A stretch of 14,107 nt of DNA from Saccoglossus kowalevskii (taxonomy: Eukaryota > Hemichordata > Enteropneusta > Harrimaniidae). The stretch lies in the NCBI RefSeq assembly GCF_000003605.2, contig NW_003134364.1, positions 62,402 through 76,508 of the forward strand, given 5' to 3'. A program made the position numbers and the translations under genes. Of the stretch, positions 1-7,807 are shown piece after piece. Numbering within the stretch: the first letter of the stretch is position 1; each line of letters begins with the position of its first letter. The notes under the pieces were generated by a model that saw only the letters and a list, made by a program, of their open reading frames with translations, was not told the origin of the DNA and made no database searches.

Positions 1-807
1 ACTTTTTCTTTGGGTTTTCACTTTGAAATTCCTTTCGTTGACAGCCAGCCTTTTTCTTTCGTTTAGTACACTCCTGCTCACATCGTCGGTCCTGAATATT
101 TCCTTTCTAGCATACGGGTTGTTCTGAAGACATTTAGGAGCAGCCAACCAAATAATTCTGGCAATACTGGCGTCCACGAAACCCACCTTTATAGGCCGTG
201 GTTTCCCTGATCGAAGTGGCTGCGCTGGTACCCTACATGTATGTGCGTTGGATGGCCACACGTTCTCCAATGCCACTCACTACCATGTGGGATATGATGA
301 ATTTCACTATGAACTGGTCACAGGATTTTTCTTCTCTTTTTATCCCTTCTTCAAAGTTGAAGAAGTTTAGGTTTATTCTTCTCCCTCTGTTTTCTAAATC
401 TTCATTCTTTATTTCTGTTATCTTTATTCTGTTTTCTAGCTCCTTTATTTTGTCCGCCAGTTCTTCTACATCGGCTGCTTTGGTCACGTGTTCTAGGCTT
501 TTCTCAACTTTGTCGATGCGATGACTCATCTGGTTTAAATATACTTCAATGTCCGATACTTTCTTGGTTGTTTCTGTAAGTTGCTCCTATCGAGACTTCG
601 TTACTGATTGAGAACAACAGTCTGAGTACTACCGCTGATCTCTGATCTTCCGCGAGTTCCATGGCTTTCTCGAGGTCGCCATCTTGGATAATGCGGTCCT
701 GAGACTCCACAAGTTTTGTTGTTCGTTGTTAGCATCTCGTCAACCTCCTTCTCTGTCGTATCGGTTTCATTTTTTCCTGTGGTTGTTGCTTTCTTCTTTT
801 GAGGCAT
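1..807 (-). pseudogene. LINE ORF1 (L1/Tx1-like), decayed, cut by the window edge
   Basis: Read on the minus strand, this starts at an ATG at 807 (MPQKKK, a basic N-terminus) and runs to the left edge in at least three frames. The middle part (about 590-233) is a coiled-coil-like stretch (VEKSLEHV, ELADKIKELENRIKI), followed by ENRGRRINLNFF, matching the 'ENRSRRNN' entry into the RRM of L1-type ORF1 proteins. A TAG at 235-233 with a one-base frameshift breaks it. The third frame resumes with RPIKVGFVDA (about 201 downward) and NPYARKEIFRTDDVSRSV, typical of the end of the RRM and the C-terminal domain. Another stop and frame change lie near 580-610. In intact elements this protein is an RNA-binding chaperone that trimers on the LINE transcript. 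ORF2 would lie beyond position 1. The element sits antisense to nothing in the window: it is in the same orientation as the host gene, within its intron. Confidence 0.8.
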
Positions 808-905
808 TATTTTGTTATAATATGTTGTTTTTAGGCTAGTTTTTTTTTTCTTTTTCCCTGGAGCCGACCGCTTCGAAGTTAGTGATTGTGACGCATGCGC
901 AGAAC
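808..905 (-). other. probable 5' leader of the LINE ORF1 fragment
   Basis: Upstream of the ORF1 ATG there is a GC-richer stretch (858-905, with GCATGCGTCA and CGAAGCGG on the minus strand) followed by a long A/T run at 838-856. It contrasts with the AT-rich sequence to its right. It may be the 5' untranslated region and promoter of the element, with a 5' end near 905. No target duplication can be checked, because the other end is outside the window. Confidence 0.35.
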
Positions 906-1098
906 CTCTCATGAAGACAGAGTTAACATTTTTGAATTGATGGAAACAATAACTCAATTGCAGTACCAAGCAAGCAATTGCAAAAGCAATTGGACTTGCC
1001 GTTTTTAACAATAAACTATGTCGAAGTCCCCAGAATGATGTAATGATAATTACAGAATAACCCCCAAGATTGTTGATCGTTGTGACAACCAGTATTGG

Positions 1099-1140
1099 AT
1101 TAACTTTTAATATAGTTGAATTAACTTTTAATATAGTAGC
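1099..1140. repeat. two-copy 21-bp tandem repeat
   Basis: The unit starting ATTAACTTTTAATATAGT occurs at 1099-1119 and again at 1120-1140 with only the last few bases changed. It is a simple local duplication in intronic AT-rich DNA with no coding meaning. Confidence 0.9.
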
Positions 1141-1262
1141 ATTACATTTTGACTTAACTCTGCGATTTAATTGAAGTTTAATTAAACTCAATTACAATGC
1201 AATGCAATAAAAATGAAATAATATCATATATTCTGTGACTTAACATAGAAATGTTTGCAAAG

Positions 1263-1322
1263 CTTAGGGTTCGTAGAGGGGGTAGGTATGGTACAAATAT
1301 CTCCCCCTTTACTAACCCTAAA
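1263..1322. repeat. 20-bp inverted repeat with 20-nt loop
   Basis: The left arm 1263-1282 (CTTAGGGTTCGTAGAGGGGG) is complementary to the right arm 1303-1322 with three mismatches; the loop is 1283-1302. The arms contain TTAGGGTT/AACCCTAA. It could fold as a stable cruciform or RNA hairpin. It is not next to any recognised terminus, so its origin is unknown. Confidence 0.8.
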
Positions 1323-1381
1323 CTACACATACTTGATTTAAATTCGATTAAATAATAATATAAATTATGAAACATAGTGAG

Positions 1382-1417
1382 GGTCGTCACTTGGTAGGTT
1401 GGTCATCACTTGGTAAG
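1382..1417. repeat. two-copy 17-bp direct repeat
   Basis: GGTCRTCACTTGGTARG occurs at 1382-1398 and 1401-1417 with two differences, period 19. It immediately precedes the recognisable part of the plus-strand LINE fragment and may mark its truncation point. Confidence 0.8.
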
Positions 1418-1967
1418 TGTAAAAATGAAGTTTAGACTTGGAAACCACAGTCTGAAAATGTAAACAGGCCAGCATACGGGCATGAATATTCAAGAAAAAA
1501 TCTGCAATATATGCGACAATGACCATTTTGAAGATGAACAACATTTTGTCTTAAATTGTAGTTGTTACAATGAAATAAGGTTAAAACTTTACATTGTAGC
1601 TAATAAATGTACCAGGGTATACCAAATTTTGACAAACTGAGTAATAAATAAGTTCATATCATTACTAATTAATGAGAAAATGTCAATTCCTTTAGCACAA
1701 TATTTAAAAAACTGTATTAATATAAGACAGCAGGATCTCATAAATTAAGCCAGAAAGACATTCCTTGTATACAAATTTTTATAATTTTTTTAGACGAATT
1801 TCAGTATTTGCATTTGTAGTTTCAATATTTTTTTTTATTTACTAATATCTTTGATTTATGTCTCCTTACTCTTCATGTAGTTATTTTTCTTTTACTAATA
1901 TCTGATTTGTAACACTTTTCATCCCCTTTGGGGGTGTTATGTCTTAATAAATTAATTCAATTTTGAA
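1418..1967 (+). pseudogene. LINE ORF2 C-terminus and 3' UTR (5'-truncated)
   Basis: One plus-strand frame reads KFRLGNHSLKM (from about 1428), a TAA at 1461, then ICNICDNDHFEDEQHFVLNC (from about 1500), a TGA at 1638, and a final TAA at 1746. The C-x2-C ... E-x-H-F-x-L-x-C pattern is the zinc-knuckle-like region at the end of many non-LTR retrotransposon reverse-transcriptase ORFs, preceded by the usual 'RLxNHxLxxxTGxH' segment. The frame itself is continuous from 1425 to 1748, so the two internal stops are point mutations and not frameshifts. The rest is 3' untranslated sequence with a hairpin and AATAAA. Only the last ~110 codons remain, which is typical of 5' truncation during target-primed reverse transcription. 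It lies antisense to the host gene. I cannot place the clade. Confidence 0.8.
1920..1951 (+). terminator. LINE 3' hairpin and polyadenylation signal
   Basis: CATCCCC (1920-1926), loop TTT, and GGGGGTG (1930-1936) form a 7-bp stem with one G-T pair. A 9-nt spacer is followed by AATAAA (1946-1951). It lies at the 3' end of the plus-strand LINE fragment. In related non-LTR elements such 3' hairpins are recognised by the element's own reverse transcriptase; that role is inferred here. Confidence 0.6.
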
Positions 1968-3015
1968 TTTTACTTGAAAGAGACCAGGCCAATTTTGATA
2001 CATGGTATGTATGTATGTACCTTTGGTCAGATTTGTTCATTTTGTGACAATATTTTCAATTCTCTATTTTGGTCATTTTTGGAAAAAATGCTATTTTCGA
2101 TGACTTCTTACAAACTTTCAGCTCAATTGATTTGATACTTGTATGTAGAGTTAATAACTTGACGTCAATCAGATTTGAAACAAGATGATAAAAATTGTAA
2201 TTGCCATGACAACAACCAAATAAACTATCATGGTTGTGATATGGCAAGAACACTGTGAAAAACTAATAATCATGGCAAATTGTTAATCTCAACATACAGA
2301 ACATTATCAACTCAATTTTTAGTAAGACAGCTGAGCTACTTCACCTGCTACTTGCTAAAACACCCATTTGAACAGCATATTAATGAAATTCATTTTTTTA
2401 ATACCGATAAGTTAGTGATTTATCTATATTTTTGGACAAATGTTTTTTGCATAGTTGTACAGGCAATAGTTCTCAACATATGTCTACATGTTAAAACACT
2501 GCTATGGAAAACAACAAAACTGAAGTGTACAGATCACAGACAATGGGAATTATTTCCTACCTCTTGCAAAGGTCGTTATTAAAGTATTGTGTCAGTCACC
2601 TTCTATGATGTGTGTTTAATTGTTTTATTGCAGCCAGTATAGATAATTAAATCAACTGGACCAAGTGCACAATTTCTGGTGATTTGTCAATGTCTTTTAA
2701 TCATTTTTAAAAACAAATTGACCCACACTTTAAACTTGACCTTCAGTGGTACTTGCTTAAAGCCTCACAAGCGAACTGAAGTGGGCAGAAAGATGAAGCT
2801 TGTCATTAGTTTTAAACACGTTTGATATCGATCACATGCTTCCATTTCCCCTAGCACATGGACTTGACATTATAATTGATATTATTTAATTAACTAATCC
2901 TTTCTTCTAAATACCATTATTATTGATAAATATTATTTACCAATGCACAAAACAAATAATAATAAGACTTTGTTCAAACTATTAAATGTTTAATAAAACA
3001 AACAATGTATCTTAC
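1968..3015. other. intronic sequence, nothing recognised
   Basis: AT-rich DNA downstream of the Walker B exon on the host-gene strand. Reading frames on either strand (for example 2280-2582 plus and 2056-2253 minus) have no family resemblance, biased composition and no splice context. The expected next RNF213 exon is not here. A short ATGT repeat sits at about 2005-2019. Confidence 0.6.
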
Positions 3016-3186
3016 CTTTAATGGAAATTTAGGTGAATCCTCCGCTAGACCAATTTCATCTAATACTACTACTGAAACAAAACGATCTAGGTCCTTCTCT
3101 TCTTGTAAACGACCACACTGTTTAAATGTATTAATTATACCATCTGGTGTAGACAATGGACTGCACTGATACGATATCATATGCAC
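3016..3186 (-). CDS. RNF213-like exon with Walker B
   Basis: This 171-bp exon (57 codons, phase 0 at both ends) lies between the acceptor TTCATTCATAG and the donor TTAAAG|GTAAGA. It begins VHMISYQCSPLSTPDGII and later reads VSVVVLDEIGLAEDSPKFPL. The hydrophobic strand plus LDE is Walker B, where the Glu is the expected catalytic base for ATP hydrolysis, and GLAEDSPK is a family signature. Together with the Walker A exon it gives a complete set of core ATPase residues for one module, apart from the sensor and arginine-finger parts. The family sequence would continue with a segment like 'TLHPLLE'; no such coding sequence is visible on the minus strand from 3015 down to 1, so the following intron is longer than 3.0 kb. 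Residues past the donor that stay open are intronic read-through. Confidence 0.95.
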
Positions 3187-3779
3187 CTATGAATGAAAAA
3201 AATTCTATATTTTTGTATTTGAATCATGTACACAATTATTTAGTAGTCTCAAAGCACATTTGCTTTTTATTTGATAATAATATACTGGACAAGGTCTTTT
3301 TGTAATAGAACATTGATCATGTTTAAAAAAAACTGTTGAGTTAAAAAAATTGTTTTATTGCCAACAGTCTAGGAGTCTTTGCTAATTGTTAAATGTTTTG
3401 TTTTATTTTCTATTGTAGTCTGTGACATTGTTTTTTCTTTTGATCGTTTTTTTGGTCATAAATGTAATTTCATACATTATTTCGAGTCAAATTAAATATT
3501 CTATTCCATTCTATTCTATGCTAGCTATGCTATAACGAATAACATGATGCAACGCAAAATGTTCTTTGTTTTATTTTCTAAGACCACATATATGTCAAAA
3601 TCCTAACTGCGGTAGTTGCTAAAACCGTGAATGTGCAGCACCCTTCATTTTGATGGAATCTATACACTAACAAACAAGCCATGCATGGCACAGTCCCTGT
3701 CAGTTATCAAATTTAAGATATATAGTTTTGTTTATAGTAATATAGCTGGAATATAACCATGTCAGGAATATGATTTTTT
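3187..3779. other. left part of the 1.5-kb intron, nothing recognised
   Basis: This is the 3' portion (host strand) of the intron between the Walker A and Walker B exons. It contains an ATTCT-type short repeat near 3497-3520 and otherwise no coding or RNA-gene signal. It may include the 5' end of the tandem-repeat element that follows, which I cannot define. Confidence 0.5.
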
Positions 3780-4568
3780 TAACATTAAAATTATTGACAT
3801 TTGTATCTGATTGTCAAACAAGTACTTGTCCATATTGAGAGATATTGCTCTGGAAAAACATTCAAAATCAGCCATTTTGAATACATGTACATATATATAA
3901 CATGATGTATAATGAATATATAAAATTTGAATATAATCAGTCAAAGCATTTAAGAGATATGGCCCTAGAAGCCCAATCATTAAAACAAAATGGCCGCCAG
4001 TCAGCCATTTTGAATCCAATCTGAATAATAAAATGACGTGCATCAGGAACCTGTAATGTCTAATGTATGTACCAAGTTTGAACGAAATCCATCCATAAAT
4101 GCCAGAAATGCTTGATATTTGATGATTTTTAGCACAAAAATGACCACCATTCGGCCATTTTAAATAGGATCGTCAAACCAATATATCTGTAAATCTATGA
4201 CATGATGTATAATGAATATTTAAAATTTGAACATAATCAGTCAAAACAAGTCGGAGTTATAGGTCTAGAAACCCCTTCATTAAAACAAAATGGCCACCAG
4301 TAGGCCATTTAGAATGTTATCTGAAAAACAAAATTATTTGCATCAAGGTCCCATAATGTCTAATGTATATATCAAGTTTGAACAAAATCCATCTGTAAAC
4401 AGCCGAGAAATGCTTGATATTTATGATTTTTTAGCACAAAATGGCCGTCATTCAGCCATCTTGAAACAGATCGTGAAACAAATTGATGTGCATATGTATA
4501 ATATCATGTATGATGTATGTGTGAAATTTGATTGTGATTGGTCCAGGCATTTCTAAAATACAGGTCCG

Positions 4569-4606
4569 GACGCACGCACGCACACACGCACACACACACG
4601 CACGCT
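4569..4606. repeat. (CGCA)n/(CA)n microsatellite
   Basis: Imperfect GCAC/CACA repeats lie between the last monomer and the 3' hairpin of the element. The position is equivalent to the short GGAC/TGAC run at 7739-7756 in the second element. Confidence 0.9.
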
Positions 4607-4629
4607 GGACACACGAAAGTCAAAACATA

Positions 4630-4667
4630 AGTCCCTGTTTTCGGACTGCGTCCGAACGGGGACTAAT
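4630..4667 (+). other. 3'-terminal hairpin of first tandem-repeat element
   Basis: The arm 4630-4646 (AGTCCCTGTTTTCGGAC) pairs with 4650-4664 (GTCCGAACGGGGACT) over 15 base pairs with a 2-nt bulge and a 3-nt TGC loop. It ends in CTAA (4663-4666) followed by T, which resembles the CTRR|T end of Helitrons, although in Helitrons the hairpin usually lies some bases before CTRR. Confidence 0.75.
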
Positions 4668-4692
4668 AAACATGCTTGTTTCAATGGAATAC

Positions 4693-4915
4693 CTGTTTCA
4701 ATGTGCGAAACAAATTTGTTGATGCATTGTCTCCTTGCATAGCATTTGCTACTATTGCTTTTGCTAGTGATTTTGAGCTTCCAGGTTTACCAACAAGGAA
4801 CAGTGGAATTCTCAACTCAGTACACACTATCATCATGAAGACATTCTCTGTCAATGCTGTGTTCTTGGCGATATTCGGTCCAATGTCTAGCTGATCTATA
4901 AATATATTCTGGCAC
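4693..4915 (-). CDS. RNF213-like exon with Walker A (P-loop)
   Basis: This 223-bp exon lies between the acceptor ATTTCCAG and the donor AAACAG|GTATTC. One base completes the split Arg codon; 74 codons follow and the exon ends in phase 0. It carries GPNIAKNTALTENVFMM and then ELRIPLFLVGKPGSSKSLAK, the ATP-binding P-loop of an RNF213 AAA module. The loop reads G-K-P-G-S-S-K-S, with Ser where many P-loops have a third Gly; this is normal for the family and not damage here. The Walker Lys is retained, so nucleotide binding is expected. From that Lys to the Walker B Glu in the next exon I count 70 residues, the spacing between K2775 and E2845 as I recall them from human RNF213. That suggests the second catalytic module (AAA4) rather than the preceding one. 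The methionine inside the acceptor region is not a start codon; the true reading enters through the splice site. Confidence 0.95.
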
Positions 4916-5371
4916 CTGGAAATAGTCACATGTTAATAACTTAGGTGTAAAGTGCATCTGGTAACAGAATCTAGAAACATACTACTGGTAGTTATAAGTA
5001 GGAACATAGTAACATAATACAGAAACCTACTAAGCTAACCTAACATAACCTATTATTGACTACCACATTGATTGTGATGTATTTTATATCTAATTCAGTT
5101 GCTTCGCATTTTCCTACATACAAAAAAACAATGTTGGATTGATACCCACACCAGATGACTACATGCATTTATACGCTGTAAGTATACCAAAAACTGAGAC
5201 AGAAACATGAGAAAGAAGTAGGTGGTATGAGCATGTACATCAGACAGACAGACTTATGAACCTGGTGTTTCAATATTGCAGTAGTCAAGAGACCATACAG
5301 TATGGTGTACGTAAACTCAACAATTATAACTTTTTCATCTAAAACTAAATTTTACCTTGGCAACATATACC
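4916..5371. other. intronic sequence, nothing recognised
   Basis: This is the 3' end (host strand) of the 6.1-kb intron, directly before the Walker A exon acceptor. It holds no coding, repeat or RNA-gene signal I can identify. The polypyrimidine character before the acceptor is weak (GTGACTATTTCCAG). Confidence 0.5.
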
Positions 5372-6348
5372 ACATTTTGTTTTGTTCAAGGACAAATTAA
5401 AACATTTCATCACTAGAATTAACACAGAAAATAATATGAATGATATTATCTGGTGTAAAATTGATAAAAAGCTATTAAACCATAGCAGTGATTTATATAT
5501 TGGCTGCATATATATACCTCCAGAAAACTCATCTATTTATAAAAATAATGAAAGTGATAAATTCGTACTGCTTGAGAGGGATATAGCAGATGTCTCTGCT
5601 AAAGGAGATGTTATCCTGTTCGGTGATTACAACTCTAGAGTTGGCTTAATTAATGATTTAGTAAATGAAGAAAATAATAAACATATTCCCCTCCCTCTTA
5701 ACTATATCGCTGACAATTTTAGAAAAAGACGTAGCATGGATAACAAAGCAAAAACAAGCACTAACAAATTTGGTAGAAAATTAATTGAGCTTTGCATGGA
5801 CAGTAACTTGATTATTCTCAACGGGCGCACCATTGGTGATTCATCTGGTAAATACACCTGCTACACAGCAAATGAGTGCAGTATTGTTGATTATGCAATC
5901 ACATCTACTTTTATTTTTGAAAATGTTCAGTATCTCAAAGTGCATGACCTAACCTGCATCTCAGACCACTGCCCCAAATCACTGTCTCTGTCTTTTAAAA
6001 TTGATATTAACAATATTAACATAAAAGATGAAACATGAAACCACTACCAGCAAAATACATCTGGGACAGTGAAGCAAAACTAAAATTTAGGCAACTTCTT
6101 GAAATTGCTAAAGAAAACGAAATTAGCGACATTATAAACAAAATTGATTCAAACAGAATTTAGTGCTTTGCTGTCATCAGTCGCGGACAAAACTGTCAAA
6201 AAAATAACACCCTAAATTAGAAAAAAGAAAAAAAGAGAAACCAAATTATGGTTTGATAGAGAGTGCTGGGAAATTCGAAATGAACTTAAAACTGCTAGCA
6301 AGTTGTTTCAGCAATATCCCCTTGATCCGTTCACCAGGGGAAAATACT
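5372..6348 (+). pseudogene. LINE ORF2 fragment: endonuclease domain and linker
   Basis: An open stretch (from about 5372; first ATG 5382, stop 6036-6038) encodes the C-terminal two thirds of an APE-type (exonuclease-endonuclease-phosphatase) domain. Key motifs by residue from the ATG are IGCIYIPPENS (40-50), GDYNSRVG (81-88), SSGKYTC (154-160), SIVDYAI (167-173) and SDHCPK (194-199). These supply the metal-binding and catalytic Asp/Asn and Asp-His of the nuclease that nicks target DNA. The N-terminal motifs with the catalytic Glu are missing, so the copy is 5'-truncated and inactive. A frame change at 6035-6038 (ATGA overlap) continues as KPLPAKYIWDSEAKLKFRQL. After further stops a third frame gives KLWFDRECWEIRNELKTASK, the linker before the reverse transcriptase. 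At about 6348 the sequence switches to another LINE copy. The 222 open codons suggest a fairly young insertion. Confidence 0.85.
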
Positions 6349-6998
6349 TTGTCATATACAAACCACCAATCGTCTATTATATAAAACATGACACTGACAC
6401 AGTGTTACAACAGGAATAAGTTGTTACAAACAAAAAGGCCTGATAATATTGCAAGGTGACTTCAATGCCAGAAAATATGAGATCTAATTAGACCACATTG
6501 AGGATGATGACAACCATCTACAATTACCATCTAATTATATATACGACATACAAGCCAAAAATTGAAATAACATGGACAAAAGAAAAAACTAATAAATATC
6601 TGCTATGAATGGAATGGTACCAGTTCTGTTGACTATTGTATAACAGGTCATTCCTCAGTACCGAATATACTAGTAGTATAAAATATATAATAGGATTCAA
6701 AATGTTTTTAACAATAATGATTTCTTACAAGAATCTAAATTTGAATTTACAAAAAATAGTAGGACAACAGACAACATCTTCAAGTCAATTATCAATAAAT
6801 ATACAAATAGCATTGGCAAGAAATATCTTTATGCCTGCTATGTTGACTTACGCAAAGCTTTTGATAATGTTTGGCGTGAAGGGCAATTATTTAAATTAGG
6901 GAAAGCAGGAGTGACAGGAAAATGTATTAATTTGATTCAATCAATGTATTCAAATACTGGTCAAATTGGAGTTAATATTAACAAAACTAAAATTATTA
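6349..6998 (+). pseudogene. second LINE ORF2 fragment: endonuclease and reverse-transcriptase remnants
   Basis: A related but separate copy begins again inside the endonuclease: VIYKPPIVYYIKHDTDTVLQQ, then (after a frame change) YKQKGLIILQGDFNARKYE from about 6425. Next come LPSNYIYD and NNMDKR, then YEWNGTSSVDYCITG (about 6604-6648). Comparison with the first copy shows that the segment between NKFGRKLIELC and the TCY of SSGKYTCY is deleted here. A second, larger deletion joins this to reverse-transcriptase sequence: SRTTDNIF, then YLYACYVDLRKAFDNVWREG (about 6824-6883), which is motif A with its catalytic Asp, ending KCINLIQSMYSNTG near 6960. Several stops are present. It is in the same orientation as the first copy, abutting it with no visible spacer, and directly precedes the second tandem-repeat element. 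Confidence 0.8.
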
Positions 6999-7003
6999 TT
7001 TTT

Positions 7004-7807
7004 AAATATGCAAATGAGCTCGTTAATTAAATTGAAACTCAATATTGCATAGCATAAAATTTATATTGACAAATCAAGTCTCTACCAAGTTTGGTCTGTT
7101 TTGGACTATTAGTTCACAAGATATTAACAAGAATTCAAATTAATAATTAAATATGCAAATGAGCTCATTAATTCCTTGAAAAAATAAATCAATGTGCATC
7201 AGCACCAGTGGTCACTCTGTCTTTGTACCAAGTCGCAGCAAAATCGGTCCAGGCATCTCCGAGAAATGATGGTGGACACGCCCAAAAAACTGGATTTTAC
7301 AGGATTTTGACATTCAAAATGGCCACCAGGCAGCCATATTTGATCAAATCAAGAAATAAATCCATGTGAATATGTATACCTCCTCACTGTGTCTTTGTGA
7401 CTAGTATCATTGAAATCAGTCGAGGCATCAATGGACAAACAAAAGCCATGATTAACAATCAAAATGGCTGCCAGTCGGCCAAATTTGATCATTTCAAAAA
7501 AGTAAAACAACGTGCATCTGTATGGGTGGTCCCTTTGTCTTTGTAACAAGTCCAACAAAATCGGTCAAGCCCTCTCTGGGAAACGATGGACACACAAGAA
7601 TTTTGGCATTAAAAATGGCCGCCAGTCGGCCATATTTGATCGAATCGGAAAATAAATTGACGTGCACATGTAAAGTTGACCACTATGTCTTTGTACCAAG
7701 TTTCAAAAAATCGGTCCACCCATCTCCGAGAAATCACTCCGGACGGACTGACTGACAAAGGCAAAACTACAAGCCCCCTTCTGGACTTTGTTTAGGTGGG
7801 GGCTAAT
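7004..7807 (+). mobile_element. second non-autonomous ~150-bp monomer array with 3' hairpin
   Basis: Two repeats of AAATATGCAAATGAGCTC start at about 7006 and 7147. They are followed by three monomers with the core AAAATGGCCGCCAGTCGGCC and TATTTGATC, starting at 7315, 7460 and 7611 (spacings 145 and 151). Each monomer also has a segment like CTTTGTACCAAGT and AAATCGGTCCA. A short GGAC/TGAC run follows, then a 3' tail homologous to that of the 3780-4670 element (GCAAAACTACAAGCCCCC; there CAAAACATAAGTCCC) ending GGGGGCTAATAA. It has no coding capacity. It belongs to the same broad class as the first element, but its monomers have diverged, so the two come from different subfamilies or insertion times. 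The left border against the LINE fragment is approximate. Confidence 0.7.
7772..7807 (+). other. 3'-terminal hairpin of second tandem-repeat element
   Basis: AGCCCCC (7772-7778) pairs perfectly with GGGGGCT (7798-7804). The inner stem is weaker, with G-T pairs, around a TTT loop. It ends CTAA (7803-7806) followed by T, exactly as in the first element. Confidence 0.7.

Larger units (their letters stand above)
3780..4670 (+). mobile_element. non-autonomous element: ~150-bp monomer array, microsatellite, 3' hairpin
   Basis: The element contains monomers of about 150 bp, each with a near-palindromic core around CAAAATGGCCGCCAGTCAG ... GCCATTTTGAA. Core copies start at about 3863 (shortened), 3986, 4135, 4286 and 4437, giving spacings of 149, 151 and 151. 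Alternate monomers are more alike: CATGATGTATAATGAATAT occurs at 3901 and again at 4201, so the array is a dimer repeat of about 300 bp. The array is followed by a CGCA/CA microsatellite and a hairpin ending CTAATAAA. This architecture resembles the CvA/pearl and Helitron-derived (HINE/Helentron) elements described in bivalves; the specific family is not identified. It has no coding capacity. It sits in the intron between the Walker A and Walker B exons, antisense to the gene, and ends only ~23 bp from the Walker A exon's donor. The left boundary is approximate. Confidence 0.7.

Noticed and set aside
601-1191. 196-codon minus-strand frame as one gene
   Set aside because: It fuses unrelated intronic sequence (upstream of 807) with the LINE ORF1 N-terminus; only the part from MPQKKK is meaningful.
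1263-1322. Interstitial telomere repeat because of TTAGGG
   Set aside because: There is only one TTAGGG in each arm, with no tandem array.
4290-4556. 88-codon plus-strand frame
   Set aside because: It lies wholly within the ~150-bp monomer array and arises from repeat sequence; no protein similarity.
3780-4670. CRISPR-like array because of regularly spaced repeats
   Set aside because: The units are ~150-bp contiguous monomers in animal DNA, not short identical repeats with unique spacers.
5372-6038. Host endonuclease gene (APE family)
   Set aside because: It lacks the N-terminal catalytic motifs, is followed by the LINE linker WFDRECWE and reverse-transcriptase sequence, and has LINE-type spacing of motifs.
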